A stretch of 14,278 bases of DNA, taken from CAZOVK01 sp964583165 (lineage in GTDB: Bacteria; Bacillota; Clostridia; Lachnospirales; WRAX01). The notes below the pieces were generated by a model. That model worked only from the letters and a program-made list of their open reading frames with translations. It was not told the DNA's origin and ran no database searches. This document shows positions 5,095-12,666 of this stretch, piece after piece; position 1 is the stretch's first letter, and every line of letters starts with the position of its first letter. The DNA lies in the NCBI GenBank assembly GCA_964583165.1, contig CAZOVK010000059.1, forward strand, positions 1 through 14,278. The letters run 5' to 3'. The position numbers and the translations under genes were made by a program.

Positions 5095-7182
5095 ATGATT
5101 CTAAAGAAGAAAATACCGTTGTTCCATGTTATACTCGCGTCGATTGCGCTGTTTATTACTATCGCTGTCGCATTGTATTCGGGGCTTGGGCAAGAGAAGA
5201 ACGACATAGTCATAAACGGTATAGCGCCTAAGCTTTACCGCGCCCCGCGTGAAGTCATAAATACAGTCGCGACAGAGAGCCTAAAACAACAGGCGCGTGA
5301 CGCCGTTGTACCGCTCTATAAGCATGACCCCGACGTGAAAACCCGCGTTGAAAGCCGTATAGAGGGTTTTTTTGACGCGGCATCGGTACTTCGCGCCGCA
5401 AGTATACCGCTTGACAACCCGTATGTAGACGAAAACACGGTCGAACCGAATGTAACCGTGCCCGAAGACAGCGCGATTCTGAACTTCGATTTGACCGACT
5501 CGCAGATACGTTATCTGATTGACCTACCGACAGATGAATATTTGAACTTAAAGAGCCATGTCTTCGCCACGACAAGTAACAGCCTTGAACTGGGTATTAA
5601 GCCCGAAAACCTTTTGAGGAGCCTTGTTTCATTACGTGACGATATAGACAAATCAGACACGGACGAGCCGGCTAAAGCCATTGCATACGCGGTTATATCG
5701 GCGGCGCTTGAACCGAACCTGATAGTTGACGAAGAAGCCACGGTTAAAGAGCGCGAATTGAAAGCCGACGCTGTCGAACCCGTCGTCTTTTTGGCGGGTC
5801 AGAATATCGTATCACAGGGCGAGCGTATAACACCGGAGGTTTACGCGGTGTTGGAAGAACTCGGGCTTGTCAAACAGGGTTCTGACGAACTCCTAACGCC
5901 AATAGCCGGGCGCATTTTACTTGCCGTGCTTAGTTTCGCGGGGGCGATTGCGTTTATTGTTGTGTTTTCTAAGCCGCTTTTGAAGAACCGCAAAGAAGCC
6001 ATGATTTTGTTGACACTCTACGGGCTTACTGTCGTGAGCGCAAGCTTACTGACGAGCCTACCCATGTATTTCGTGCCGATTCTCGCGTTCGCGAGCCTGA
6101 CAAGCATCTTGCTTGATTCACAGCTTGCGTTTGCCGCCACGATATTCACGACAATAGTCTGCGGTGTGGTTTACGGCGGCAACACGGCGTTTTACCTGTA
6201 CTTTTTTGTCACGGGCTCATTTACGGCGTTCGTGTCGCGTTTGAGCACACAGCGTAGCAAGGTATTCATGATAAGCGTTATGACGGCCGTCATCTCGGCA
6301 ATAACGCTGTATTGCTGTTCGCTATTGTTCGACCGCGTGTTGTGGTCTGACGCGCTTCTTACTAATCTTGTGTATGTTGTGATTAACGGTCTGTTCACGG
6401 TTTTCTTGTGTATCGGCAGTTTGCCGCTTTGGGAAGTGGTTTTCGGTGTAATCACGCCGATTAAGCTACTCGACTTGACACAACCCGATAGCCCACTCAT
6501 AAACCGCCTTGTCATAGAAGCCCCTGGCACATATCACCACAGCCTGATTGTCGCGAATCTGGCAGAAACAGCCGCCTACGACATAGGGGCGAACCCGACA
6601 CTGGCGCGTGTGGGCGGTTATTACCACGACATTGGTAAGCTCAAATACCCGGGATATTTCGCCGAGAATCAGCACGGCGACAACCCACATGACCATCTTG
6701 ACCCACGGTCTTCTGCTGAAATCATCATGAGCCACGCGACAATGGGCATGGAACTGGCGTCTGAGTACGGTTTGCCGCCGATAGTGAAGTCTATGGTCTA
6801 CGAACACCACGGGAACACACTTATTAAATACTTCTTCTACAAGGCTTCAAAGGAAGCCGAAACGCCACCGATTGAAACGGATTTCCGCTATAAGTCTACA
6901 ATACCGTCGTTTCGTGAAAGTGCCGTTGTAATGCTCGCCGATACTGTTGAAGCGGCTGTCAGAGCCATGATACCGAGTGGTAAGACTATGGACGAGGTAG
7001 AAAAAGCCGTGAAAACCCTCATCAAAGACAAGCTCGACGACAGGCAACTCACCAATTCGGGGCTAACCATAAAAGACCTAGACACCATAGCCGCCGCGTT
7101 CATGCGCGTGTTTAAGGGTATGTATCACTCACGAATCGAGTACCCGAAGGCTATAACAAAAGATTTGACAGAACCCAAGTAA
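5095..7182 (+). CDS. pgpH: 7TM-HD c-di-AMP phosphodiesterase PgpH
   Basis: This encodes 695 residues in the standard order. A membrane anchor lies at residues ~9-31 and an extracytoplasmic 7TMR-HDED domain at ~35-270. A block of hydrophobic helices spans ~275-470 and a cytoplasmic HD domain runs from ~475 to the end. The catalytic signature is complete: HH at 481-482, HDIGK at 511-515, then SHATMG and EHHGN further on. PgpH proteins hydrolyse the second messenger cyclic di-AMP to pApA at the membrane, tying it to cell wall and osmotic control. The ATG at 5095 has only a weak ribosome binding site (GGTGAT at 5086-5091), which suggests low or coupled translation. Its position between phoH and ybeY is conserved in Bacillota, and ybeY begins 13 bases after the stop. 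Confidence 0.96.
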   Translation: MILKKKIPLFHVILASIALFITIAVALYSGLGQEKNDIVINGIAPKLYRAPREVINTVATESLKQQARDAVVPLYKHDPDVKTRVESRIEGFFDAASVLRAASIPLDNPYVDENTVEPNVTVPEDSAILNFDLTDSQIRYLIDLPTDEYLNLKSHVFATTSNSLELGIKPENLLRSLVSLRDDIDKSDTDEPAKAIAYAVISAALEPNLIVDEEATVKERELKADAVEPVVFLAGQNIVSQGERITPEVYAVLEELGLVKQGSDELLTPIAGRILLAVLSFAGAIAFIVVFSKPLLKNRKEAMILLTLYGLTVVSASLLTSLPMYFVPILAFASLTSILLDSQLAFAATIFTTIVCGVVYGGNTAFYLYFFVTGSFTAFVSRLSTQRSKVFMISVMTAVISAITLYCCSLLFDRVLWSDALLTNLVYVVINGLFTVFLCIGSLPLWEVVFGVITPIKLLDLTQPDSPLINRLVIEAPGTYHHSLIVANLAETAAYDIGANPTLARVGGYYHDIGKLKYPGYFAENQHGDNPHDHLDPRSSAEIIMSHATMGMELASEYGLPPIVKSMVYEHHGNTLIKYFFYKASKEAETPPIETDFRYKSTIPSFRESAVVMLADTVEAAVRAMIPSGKTMDEVEKAVKTLIKDKLDDRQLTNSGLTIKDLDTIAAAFMRVFKGMYHSRIEYPKAITKDLTEPK

Positions 7183-7195
7183 GGCGGTGTACTTT

Positions 7196-7636
7196 TTGCT
7201 GGAGATAATCAATGACAACGGTTATGATTTGCCTGTTAATATAGAAGAAACGCTGAACAATCTGTTTTCAATCACACTGTCGGCGCATGAGTTAGACCCA
7301 GAGTGCGGTGCCGCGCTCGAGTTTGTAGACGCTGAAGCGATACGTTTATTAAATCGGCGTTTTCGCGGTAAAGACAGCGTGACGGATGTGTTAAGCTTTC
7401 CGAGCGGTGAGGATGTGGAAGAAAACGGGGTGTTTCTGGGCGATATCGCCATATGTTTTGACAGAGCCGTCGAACAAGCCGAAGAATTCGGGCATAACTT
7501 GAACCGTGAAATCTGTTTCCTCGCTGTACATAGTTATTTGCACTTACTGGGCTATGACCATGAAAACGAAGCAGACGAGCGACGGATGAGGGAAAGGCAG
7601 AGCGAAATTCTTAAATCGGCCGGAATCGAACGATAA
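7196..7636 (+). CDS. ybeY: Endoribonuclease YbeY (rRNA maturation)
   Basis: This encodes 146 residues from the proposed TTG start. The diagnostic metal site HSYLHLLGYDH is intact, with histidines at about 112, 116 and 122 expected to hold zinc. The preceding stretch RFRGKDSVTDVLSFP and GDIAIC are also family signatures. YbeY is a zinc-dependent single-strand endoribonuclease active in 16S rRNA 3'-end processing and ribosome quality control. I prefer TTG at 7196 because AAGGCGGTG (7181-7189) acts as the ribosome binding site eight bases upstream. The in-frame GTG at 7187 is part of that site. In many Bacillota ybeY is followed by dgkA, cdd and era; here it is followed by a promoter and chemotaxis genes. 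Confidence 0.95.
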   Translation: MLEIINDNGYDLPVNIEETLNNLFSITLSAHELDPECGAALEFVDAEAIRLLNRRFRGKDSVTDVLSFPSGEDVEENGVFLGDIAICFDRAVEQAEEFGHNLNREICFLAVHSYLHLLGYDHENEADERRMRERQSEILKSAGIER

Positions 7637-7648
7637 TAACGATTATAC

Positions 7649-7677
7649 TTGACAAAAATATATACTTCTAATATAGT
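7649..7677 (+). promoter_or_regulatory. Sigma-A promoter of the chemotaxis unit
   Basis: TTGACA at 7649-7654 is a perfect -35, and TATAGT at 7672-7677 matches five of six -10 positions with a 17-base spacer. The start would be near 7684, about 32 bases before cheR. It separates the chemotaxis genes from the ybeY operon, although no terminator is visible between them and read-through is possible. Confidence 0.8.
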
Positions 7678-7715
7678 TTACTTAGGAGATTTATAATAGG
7701 GCGGAGTAAAACCTT

Positions 7716-8531
7716 ATGTTAGAGTTGACGGACAGAGAGTTTTCAACAATACGCGATTATATCAAGAACCACTACGGCATAAGTCTATCAGACGAGAAGA
7801 AATCGCTCGTCTATTCGCGTCTTAGAAATGTCGTGACGGATATGGGCTTTGACAGCTTTTCGGCATATTTTGAGTATCTGATGAAGGACAAAAGCGGTGA
7901 GTCGATTGTGATGTTTATAAATAAAGTCACGACGAATCATACGTTTTTCATGCGGGAGGCTGACCACTTCGACTACTTCGCCGATACCGTTTTGCCGTTT
8001 GTGTCTGAGAAACACAAGAACGATAAGGACTTGGCGTTATGGTGTGCGTGTTGTTCCAGCGGCGAGGAGAGTTATACGCTCGCTATGATTGTGGCAGACT
8101 TCTTCCGCGATAAGCCGGGCTGGAATACGCAGATGCTTGCGACCGATATTTCAGAGCAAGTGCTTGACAGAGCCGTGCGTGGCGTATATCCGAATGACAG
8201 CCTAAAACCGATACCCGAAAACTGGAAGCGGAATTACCTAAAGCCGCTCGACAGTGGTTTTTCTGTAATCAAGGACGAGATTAAAAAACAGATTATCTTT
8301 CGCAAGTTCAATCTGATGCAGGAGAAATACCAGTTTCGGCGTAAGTTTTCTGTGATATTTTGTCGCAATGTCATGATTTATTTCGACAACCCGACGCGTG
8401 AAGCCGTCGTTAAGCGGCTTTATGATGCGACAGAACCGGGGGGGTATCTTTTCATCGGGCATTCTGAATCACTTAACCACATAGAGGGCGGCTATAAATA
8501 CGTTAAACCCGCGGTTTACAGAAAAGAGTAA
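7716..8531 (+). CDS. cheR: Chemotaxis protein methyltransferase CheR
   Basis: This encodes 271 residues, the standard CheR length. An N-terminal helical domain (residues 1-~75) ends at the conserved TTNHTFFMRE. The SAM-binding core contains WCACCSSGEESYTLAM (about 109-124), ATDIS (142-146), FCRNVMIYFDN (from ~215) and GGYLFIGHSESL near the end. CheR transfers methyl groups from S-adenosylmethionine to glutamates of chemoreceptors for adaptation. The usual AGCSTGEEPY motif appears here as ACCSSGEESY, a mild variation. No pentapeptide-binding tail or TPR extension is present. The ribosome binding site GGCGGAG (7700-7706) lies nine bases before the ATG. It is the first gene of a cheR-cheA-cheW unit with its own promoter. 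No cheB, cheC, cheD or cheY lies nearby. Confidence 0.96.
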   Translation: MLELTDREFSTIRDYIKNHYGISLSDEKKSLVYSRLRNVVTDMGFDSFSAYFEYLMKDKSGESIVMFINKVTTNHTFFMREADHFDYFADTVLPFVSEKHKNDKDLALWCACCSSGEESYTLAMIVADFFRDKPGWNTQMLATDISEQVLDRAVRGVYPNDSLKPIPENWKRNYLKPLDSGFSVIKDEIKKQIIFRKFNLMQEKYQFRRKFSVIFCRNVMIYFDNPTREAVVKRLYDATEPGGYLFIGHSESLNHIEGGYKYVKPAVYRKE

Positions 8532-8584
8532 GTAATTGGTAAATACTGTTTCTAAATAAATGTTTAATCTAGGCGGTGATTGTT

Positions 8585-10915
8585 TTGGCTGATTTTGATA
8601 GGGAGTCGATGTTAGAGACCTTTACGTTTGAGATGAACCAGTTGCTGACACAGCTTGAGCAACTTGTTATCGAGAGTGAATCGGGCTTTACGATGGACAA
8701 GATTAACGAGATTTTCCGCATCATGCACACGATTAAAGGCTCTGCCGCGATGATGCTGTATGAGAACATCTCAAAATGCGCGCATTCAATAGAAGACCTC
8801 TTCTATTTTCTGCGTGAGAATCAACCCGGTAACCTCGACAACTCCGCCATTGCGGATTTGGTTTTAGAGGGTGGGGATTTCATCAAAAATGAGATTTCCA
8901 AACTGGAGGGTGGGCAAACGCCGGATGGCGACCCCACTGATATTATTGCGCGTATCGGCGTATATGTGACCATGCTCAAAGGTGGGGGCGGCGAAACAGA
9001 AGAAGTCACGGCGGCTCCGTCACAAGATGTCGCGACGGCTTCGGCAAAGGCCAAAAAGAGCGGCAATCATGCGTACCGCGTTACCGTCATGTTCGCGCCC
9101 GGCGCAGAGATGGAGAACGTCCGCGCGTTCGCCATGGTCAAGAACTTAAAGCCCGCGAGTGATAATATCATCCACGAACCGCGCAACCTAATGGATGAGA
9201 GTTGCGTTGACCAGATTCGCAATCAAGGTTTTACATTGCGCTTTTCGTCAAAGATGAGTGTTGACGAGTTGCATAGTTTGTTTGAGAATATGCTCTATAT
9301 CCAGAGCGTTGATATTGAAGAAGAAGAAAACGCTTATACCGAAGAAGCGCGCACGTACAACGTGATTATCCGCTTTGAAGATGGCGCGGAGATGGAGAAT
9401 GTCCGCGCGTTTACGGCCGTTCACAATCTGACTGACCAAGTCGATTCGGTTAAGACCATACCCGAAGATTTGCTAGATGAACTCAGCGCGGATGTAATTC
9501 GCCGCAACGGCTTCAAGATGACGATTGTCACAAGCAAGGGTTATGATGATGTCGTAGGGCTTCTCGACAATACGCTGTTTTTGAAAGAGCTTACGGTCGA
9601 AGACGTAACCCCCGCCACACCACAACCTGCGCCAAAGCCCGCTTCACCCGCTAAAACGGCGACTTCCGCCCCGAAAGCGGGGGCAACCTCCGCGCCTGCG
9701 GCATCATCGGCCCCTGCCGCAACAACTCCGGCACAAAACGCCCCAGCCACGCAACATACCCAACAGATGATTTCTGTCAATGTGTCAAAACTCGATACAT
9801 TACTTAAACTCATGGGCGAGCTGGTTATTGCCGAAGCTATGGTCACGCAGAACCCCGAGCTTGTCAACCTCCAGTTGGAGAGCTTCACGAAAGAAGCGAC
9901 ACAACTTAGAAAGATAATTAGTGACTTGCAAGAAACGGTCATGGGTATGCGCATGGTTCCGCTGTCCACTACATTCTTCAGAATGCACCGTATCGTCCGC
10001 GATATGTGTAAGCAACTGGAAAAAGAGGTCAATTTAGAAATAGTCGGCGCAGAAACAGAGGTTGATAAGAACATTATCGAACACATTTCAGACCCGATTA
10101 TGCACATAATCAGAAACTCCGTTGACCACGGTATCGAAAAACCCGCCGAGCGTTTGGCCGCCGGTAAGAAAGAGGCCGGAACAGTCATCCTTGAAGCTAA
10201 AAACTCAGGCTCTGACGTTCTCATTATCATAACCGACGACGGGGCAGGGCTTGACCACGAGCGGATTCTTAAAAAGGCGAAGAACCAAGGGCTTCTCAAA
10301 AAGCCCGAGAACGAATATACCGAGCGCGAAATCAACCAGTTCATAATGATGCCGGGCTTCTCAACGAACGAGGTAGTCACGAGTTTCTCAGGTCGTGGTG
10401 TCGGCATGGACGTTGTTACAAAGAATATTGAAGCTGTCGGCGGCTCCGTACTGGTAGATTCTACGCCGGGGCAGGGCACAGTGTTCACACTCAAGATTCC
10501 GCTAACGTTGGCGATTGTCAAGGGTATGACCATCACTATGGGCGGCTCGAAATACACATTGCCGATAGCGAGTATCCGCGATTCATTCAAGCCGCAGATG
10601 AAAGACGTGTTCACAGACCCTGACGGCAACGAGATGATAACCGTCCGCAATGAGTGTTATAATATCGTAAGGCTTTATGAGTTCTTCAATGTCAATACAG
10701 CCATTACGAACCTTGAAGAAGGCATTATGATGATGATAGAGAACGGCGACGACACGGTTTGCCTGTTCGTTGACGACATTGTGGGCGAACAACAGGTGGT
10801 TGTCAAGAGTATGCCGAAATACTTCCCGAGGATTAAGGGTGTTTCGGGCTGTACACTCTTGGGTAACGGTGACATAAGCCTGATTATCGACACAGTTGGG
10901 TTCTTTGATAAATAA
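8585..10915 (+). CDS. cheA: Chemotaxis histidine kinase CheA with two P2-like domains
   Basis: This encodes 776 residues from TTG at 8585. P1 carries the phosphorylated histidine in MHTIKGSAAM (His48). Two homologous ~90-residue modules follow, at ~160-250 and ~255-345, both containing GAEMENVRAF; by position they are P2 response-regulator-docking domains. An Ala/Pro/Thr-rich linker (~350-394) leads to P3 dimerisation (from Met395) and the P4 kinase. P4 has the N box HIIRNSVDHG (507-516), G1 DDGAGLD (551-557), an F-box PGFST and G2 GRGVGMDVV (603-611). A CheW-like P5 ends the protein. All catalytic motifs are intact. CheA autophosphorylates and passes phosphate to CheY/CheB in receptor arrays. 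AGGCGGTGAT (8571-8580), one mismatch from the ideal ribosome binding site, favours the TTG over the GTG at 8576 inside it. Confidence 0.96.
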   Translation: MADFDRESMLETFTFEMNQLLTQLEQLVIESESGFTMDKINEIFRIMHTIKGSAAMMLYENISKCAHSIEDLFYFLRENQPGNLDNSAIADLVLEGGDFIKNEISKLEGGQTPDGDPTDIIARIGVYVTMLKGGGGETEEVTAAPSQDVATASAKAKKSGNHAYRVTVMFAPGAEMENVRAFAMVKNLKPASDNIIHEPRNLMDESCVDQIRNQGFTLRFSSKMSVDELHSLFENMLYIQSVDIEEEENAYTEEARTYNVIIRFEDGAEMENVRAFTAVHNLTDQVDSVKTIPEDLLDELSADVIRRNGFKMTIVTSKGYDDVVGLLDNTLFLKELTVEDVTPATPQPAPKPASPAKTATSAPKAGATSAPAASSAPAATTPAQNAPATQHTQQMISVNVSKLDTLLKLMGELVIAEAMVTQNPELVNLQLESFTKEATQLRKIISDLQETVMGMRMVPLSTTFFRMHRIVRDMCKQLEKEVNLEIVGAETEVDKNIIEHISDPIMHIIRNSVDHGIEKPAERLAAGKKEAGTVILEAKNSGSDVLIIITDDGAGLDHERILKKAKNQGLLKKPENEYTEREINQFIMMPGFSTNEVVTSFSGRGVGMDVVTKNIEAVGGSVLVDSTPGQGTVFTLKIPLTLAIVKGMTITMGGSKYTLPIASIRDSFKPQMKDVFTDPDGNEMITVRNECYNIVRLYEFFNVNTAITNLEEGIMMMIENGDDTVCLFVDDIVGEQQVVVKSMPKYFPRIKGVSGCTLLGNGDISLIIDTVGFFDK
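9071..9610 (+). repeat. Tandem P2-domain-coding repeat within cheA
   Basis: Two copies of a module lie exactly 282 bases (94 codons) apart. The best conserved stretch is 29 bases long (9101-9129 and 9383-9411) and differs at only two positions, both synonymous. Outside it, similarity is seen mainly at protein level: the order of YxVxxxF, GAEMENVRAF, LMDE/LLDE-S-x6-R-x-x-GF and a closing acidic strand is the same in both. This indicates an internal domain duplication inside cheA. Confidence 0.8.
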
Positions 10916-10940
10916 ATCAGGCCTGAAAGGAGATTTTGCT

Positions 10941-11408
10941 TTGGCTGATATAAATGTTACTGAAGATTATGTGCCGGCTGAAAACACGATAGAAAATCTC
11001 TATCTCGCGTTTGAAATAGGCGGCGAAACATATGCGCTAGATGTGGTTGACATCAAGGAGATTCTGCCGATTTGCCCGGTAACCTTAGTGCCTGAGTCAC
11101 CCGCGTTTGTTAAGGGGATATTCAATAACCGTGGCGACATTCTGCCGCTTATAAGTGTGCGCTTGCGCTTTGGTATGCAGGAAAAGCAGTATGACGAGGT
11201 GACTTGCGTTATCGTCATCTTCCATCAGGACTATTTAATGGGGCTGATAGTTGACTGCGTTAACGGCGTTTATACGATTCTGCCAGAATCAATAAACCCG
11301 CCGCCGAAAACAAAACTGTCACACGCGAACCAATTTGTCAAAAATGTAGGTCACACGCCCGATGGCATTATGTTGCTCTTGGATTTGGAGAAGTTATTGG
11401 CTTACTAA
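10941..11408 (+). CDS. cheW: Chemotaxis adaptor protein CheW
   Basis: This encodes 155 residues from TTG at 10941. It contains a complete CheW domain: LAFEIGGETYALDVVDIKEIL at the start, the conserved VKGIFNNRGDILPLISVRLRF in the middle and LLDLEKLL at the end. CheW couples CheA to chemoreceptors in the membrane-bound array. AAAGGAG (10926-10932) lies eight bases before the TTG. The frame is open further upstream to a GTG at 10896, but that lies inside cheA and lacks a ribosome binding site. A ~17-residue polar N-terminal extension precedes the domain. Like cheA, the gene begins TTG GCT GAT. pta starts 22 bases after the stop. Confidence 0.95.
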   Translation: MADINVTEDYVPAENTIENLYLAFEIGGETYALDVVDIKEILPICPVTLVPESPAFVKGIFNNRGDILPLISVRLRFGMQEKQYDEVTCVIVIFHQDYLMGLIVDCVNGVYTILPESINPPPKTKLSHANQFVKNVGHTPDGIMLLLDLEKLLAY

Positions 11409-11430
11409 CGATACGCAAGGGGTGTTTATC

Positions 11431-12414
11431 ATGGACTTTTTAACAGGTATTAAAGAAAAGGCGCGCGCGCTTCAAAAGGTTATCGTTTTGCCCGAAACAG
11501 AGGATACGCGCACATTAGATGCGGCGGCTATCACTCTTTCGGAGGGTAACGCGAAGGTCATTCTTGTCGGCGACAAGGCTAAGGTTATGCCGACAACAGA
11601 CAAAGACCTAACGGGCGCAATGTGGATTAACCCCGCCGATTATGAGAAACTCGACGAAATGGTTAATACATTGTATGAACTGCGTAAATCAAAGGGCATG
11701 ACAATGGAGGAGGCAAAACGCCTACTCACGGAAGATTTTCTGTACTTCGGCGTTATGCTCGTCAAAATGGGCATAGCGGATGGCATGGTCAGTGGCGCTT
11801 GTCACTCAACGGCCGACACGTTACGCCCGTCACTCCAGATACTTAAAACAGCGCCGGGCACGAAACTGGTTTCGAGTTTCTTCATTATGGTATTACCTGA
11901 TGCGGAATATGGTCATAACGGCGTGTTTGTGTTCTCAGACTGTGGGCTTGTTCAGAACCCGTCGGCGGAAGAACTTGCGGCTATCGCGGGCTCTTCGGCT
12001 CAGAGCTTTAAGGCGCTTGTGGGTGCAGAACCTATTGTCGCTATGCTTTCACATTCCACAATGGGAAGCGCTAAGCATGATGACGTGACGAAGGTGGTTG
12101 AAGCAACGAAAATAGCCAAGGCAAATTACCCCGATTTTGCTATCGATGGCGAGCTCCAGCTTGACGCGGCGATTGTGCCGAGTGTCGGCGGTAAGAAAGC
12201 CCCCGGTAGCGCCGTGGCGGGTAAGGCGAATGTGCTTATCTTCCCAGACCTTGACGCGGGTAATATCGGATACAAGCTTGTTGAACGCCTAGCACACGCC
12301 CAAGCCTTCGGCCCCGTTACACAGGGTATCGCGAAACCCGTCAATGACCTTTCGCGCGGTTGTTCGGCAGATGATATTGTGGGCGTTATAGCTATTACGG
12401 CTTTGCAGTGTTAG
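11431..12414 (+). CDS. pta: Phosphate acetyltransferase (Pta)
   Basis: This encodes 327 residues, the length of the short single-domain Pta of Bacillota. Recognisable blocks are GMVSGACHSTADTLRPSLQILKTAPG, MLSHSTMGSAKHDDVTKV, DGELQLDAAIVPSVGGKKAPGSAVAGKANVLIFPDLDAGNIGYKL and the closing GVIAITALQ. It interconverts acetyl-CoA and acetyl phosphate in the cytoplasm. With AckA downstream it forms acetate and ATP. The ATG at 11431 follows AAGGGGTG (11417-11424); an in-frame ATG at 11362 lies within cheW and is not used. The short 22-base gap after cheW, with no terminator, makes co-transcription with the chemotaxis genes likely. A 252-base structured gap separates it from ackA. Confidence 0.96.
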   Translation: MDFLTGIKEKARALQKVIVLPETEDTRTLDAAAITLSEGNAKVILVGDKAKVMPTTDKDLTGAMWINPADYEKLDEMVNTLYELRKSKGMTMEEAKRLLTEDFLYFGVMLVKMGIADGMVSGACHSTADTLRPSLQILKTAPGTKLVSSFFIMVLPDAEYGHNGVFVFSDCGLVQNPSAEELAAIAGSSAQSFKALVGAEPIVAMLSHSTMGSAKHDDVTKVVEATKIAKANYPDFAIDGELQLDAAIVPSVGGKKAPGSAVAGKANVLIFPDLDAGNIGYKLVERLAHAQAFGPVTQGIAKPVNDLSRGCSADDIVGVIAITALQC

Positions 12415-12423
12415 TTAAAAGTG

Positions 12424-12545
12424 TGGCGGTTTAAGATCCCGCGCCGCTGCCTGAAGGCAGCGGCGCGGGGGCGGCTGTTTTCGGATTATTAGCGGGGAAG
12501 AACGCCCGCAAATAACCGCTCAAACAGCCGCAGCACAACGGTGCT
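12424..12545 (+). repeat. Structured RNA-like element, copy A (upstream of ackA)
   Basis: Three consecutive hairpins follow a TGGCGGTT leader. HP1 (12438-12469) is a perfect 14-bp stem with a TGAA loop. HP2 has a 10-bp outer stem (12471-12480 with 12522-12531). Inside it lie CGG/CCG, a bulged A12485, TTATT/AATAA and an inner GCGGG/CCCGC hairpin (12492-12509). HP3 is AGCAC, loop AACG, GTGCT (12532-12545), abutting HP2. A second copy lies at 13919-14041 with compensatory changes in HP2 and HP3. There is no T-run, so it is not an intrinsic terminator. The orientation is assigned to match the flanking genes. It ends about 120 bases before the ackA start. I do not recognise it as a known riboswitch or ribozyme. 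It may be a cis-regulatory RNA, a small RNA or a dispersed structured repeat. Confidence 0.8.
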
Positions 12546-12590
12546 GACATTTTGACGCAAGCTTACGGAATAAACGACACCGGCTTACTG

Positions 12591-12635
12591 CCGCCATTAG
12601 GCGGGGCCCATACTCCAGACCGCCTTCAGGCGGTC
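12591..12635 (+). other. Two competing short hairpins in the ackA leader
   Basis: CCGCC-ATTA-GGCGG (12591-12604) and GACCGCC-TTCA-GGCGGTC (12618-12635) are adjacent hairpins, the second ending 17 bases before the ackA ribosome binding site. Their arms are interchangeable: CCGCC of either can pair with GGCGG of the other. A third hairpin, CGGC-TTACT-GCCG (12581-12593), excludes the first. They could form alternative leader folds. Confidence 0.5.
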
Positions 12636-12666
12636 GAAGCTCTCAATAAACTAGGGGGAATCTACC

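Noticed and set aside
7684..7700. AGGAG followed by a possible leader peptide before cheR
   Set aside because: No ATG, GTG or TTG lies at a suitable distance before the next in-frame stops, so it is not a coding leader.
9541..10650. A 369-codon minus-strand reading frame opposite cheA
   Set aside because: It is long only because of the codon bias of cheA. Its serine-, threonine- and alanine-rich composition is the reverse of cheA codons, and cheA itself is intact with all motifs.
12438..12531. HP1 and HP2 of the element as intrinsic terminators after pta
   Set aside because: Neither hairpin is followed by a T-run; HP1 is followed by GGGCGG and HP2 directly by HP3.
12425..12545. HDV-like ribozyme (seven-pair P1 beginning with a G-U wobble)
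   Set aside because: The P1-like pairing exists, but no P4 hairpin or catalytic-cytidine joining segment lies between the P1 and P2 3' strands, where only one base separates them. The HP1 insertion is also in the wrong place.
12552..12580. TTGACG as the -35 of an ackA promoter
   Set aside because: No -10-like hexamer lies 16-18 bases downstream; the nearest AT-rich stretch (AATAAA) is only about 11 bases away.
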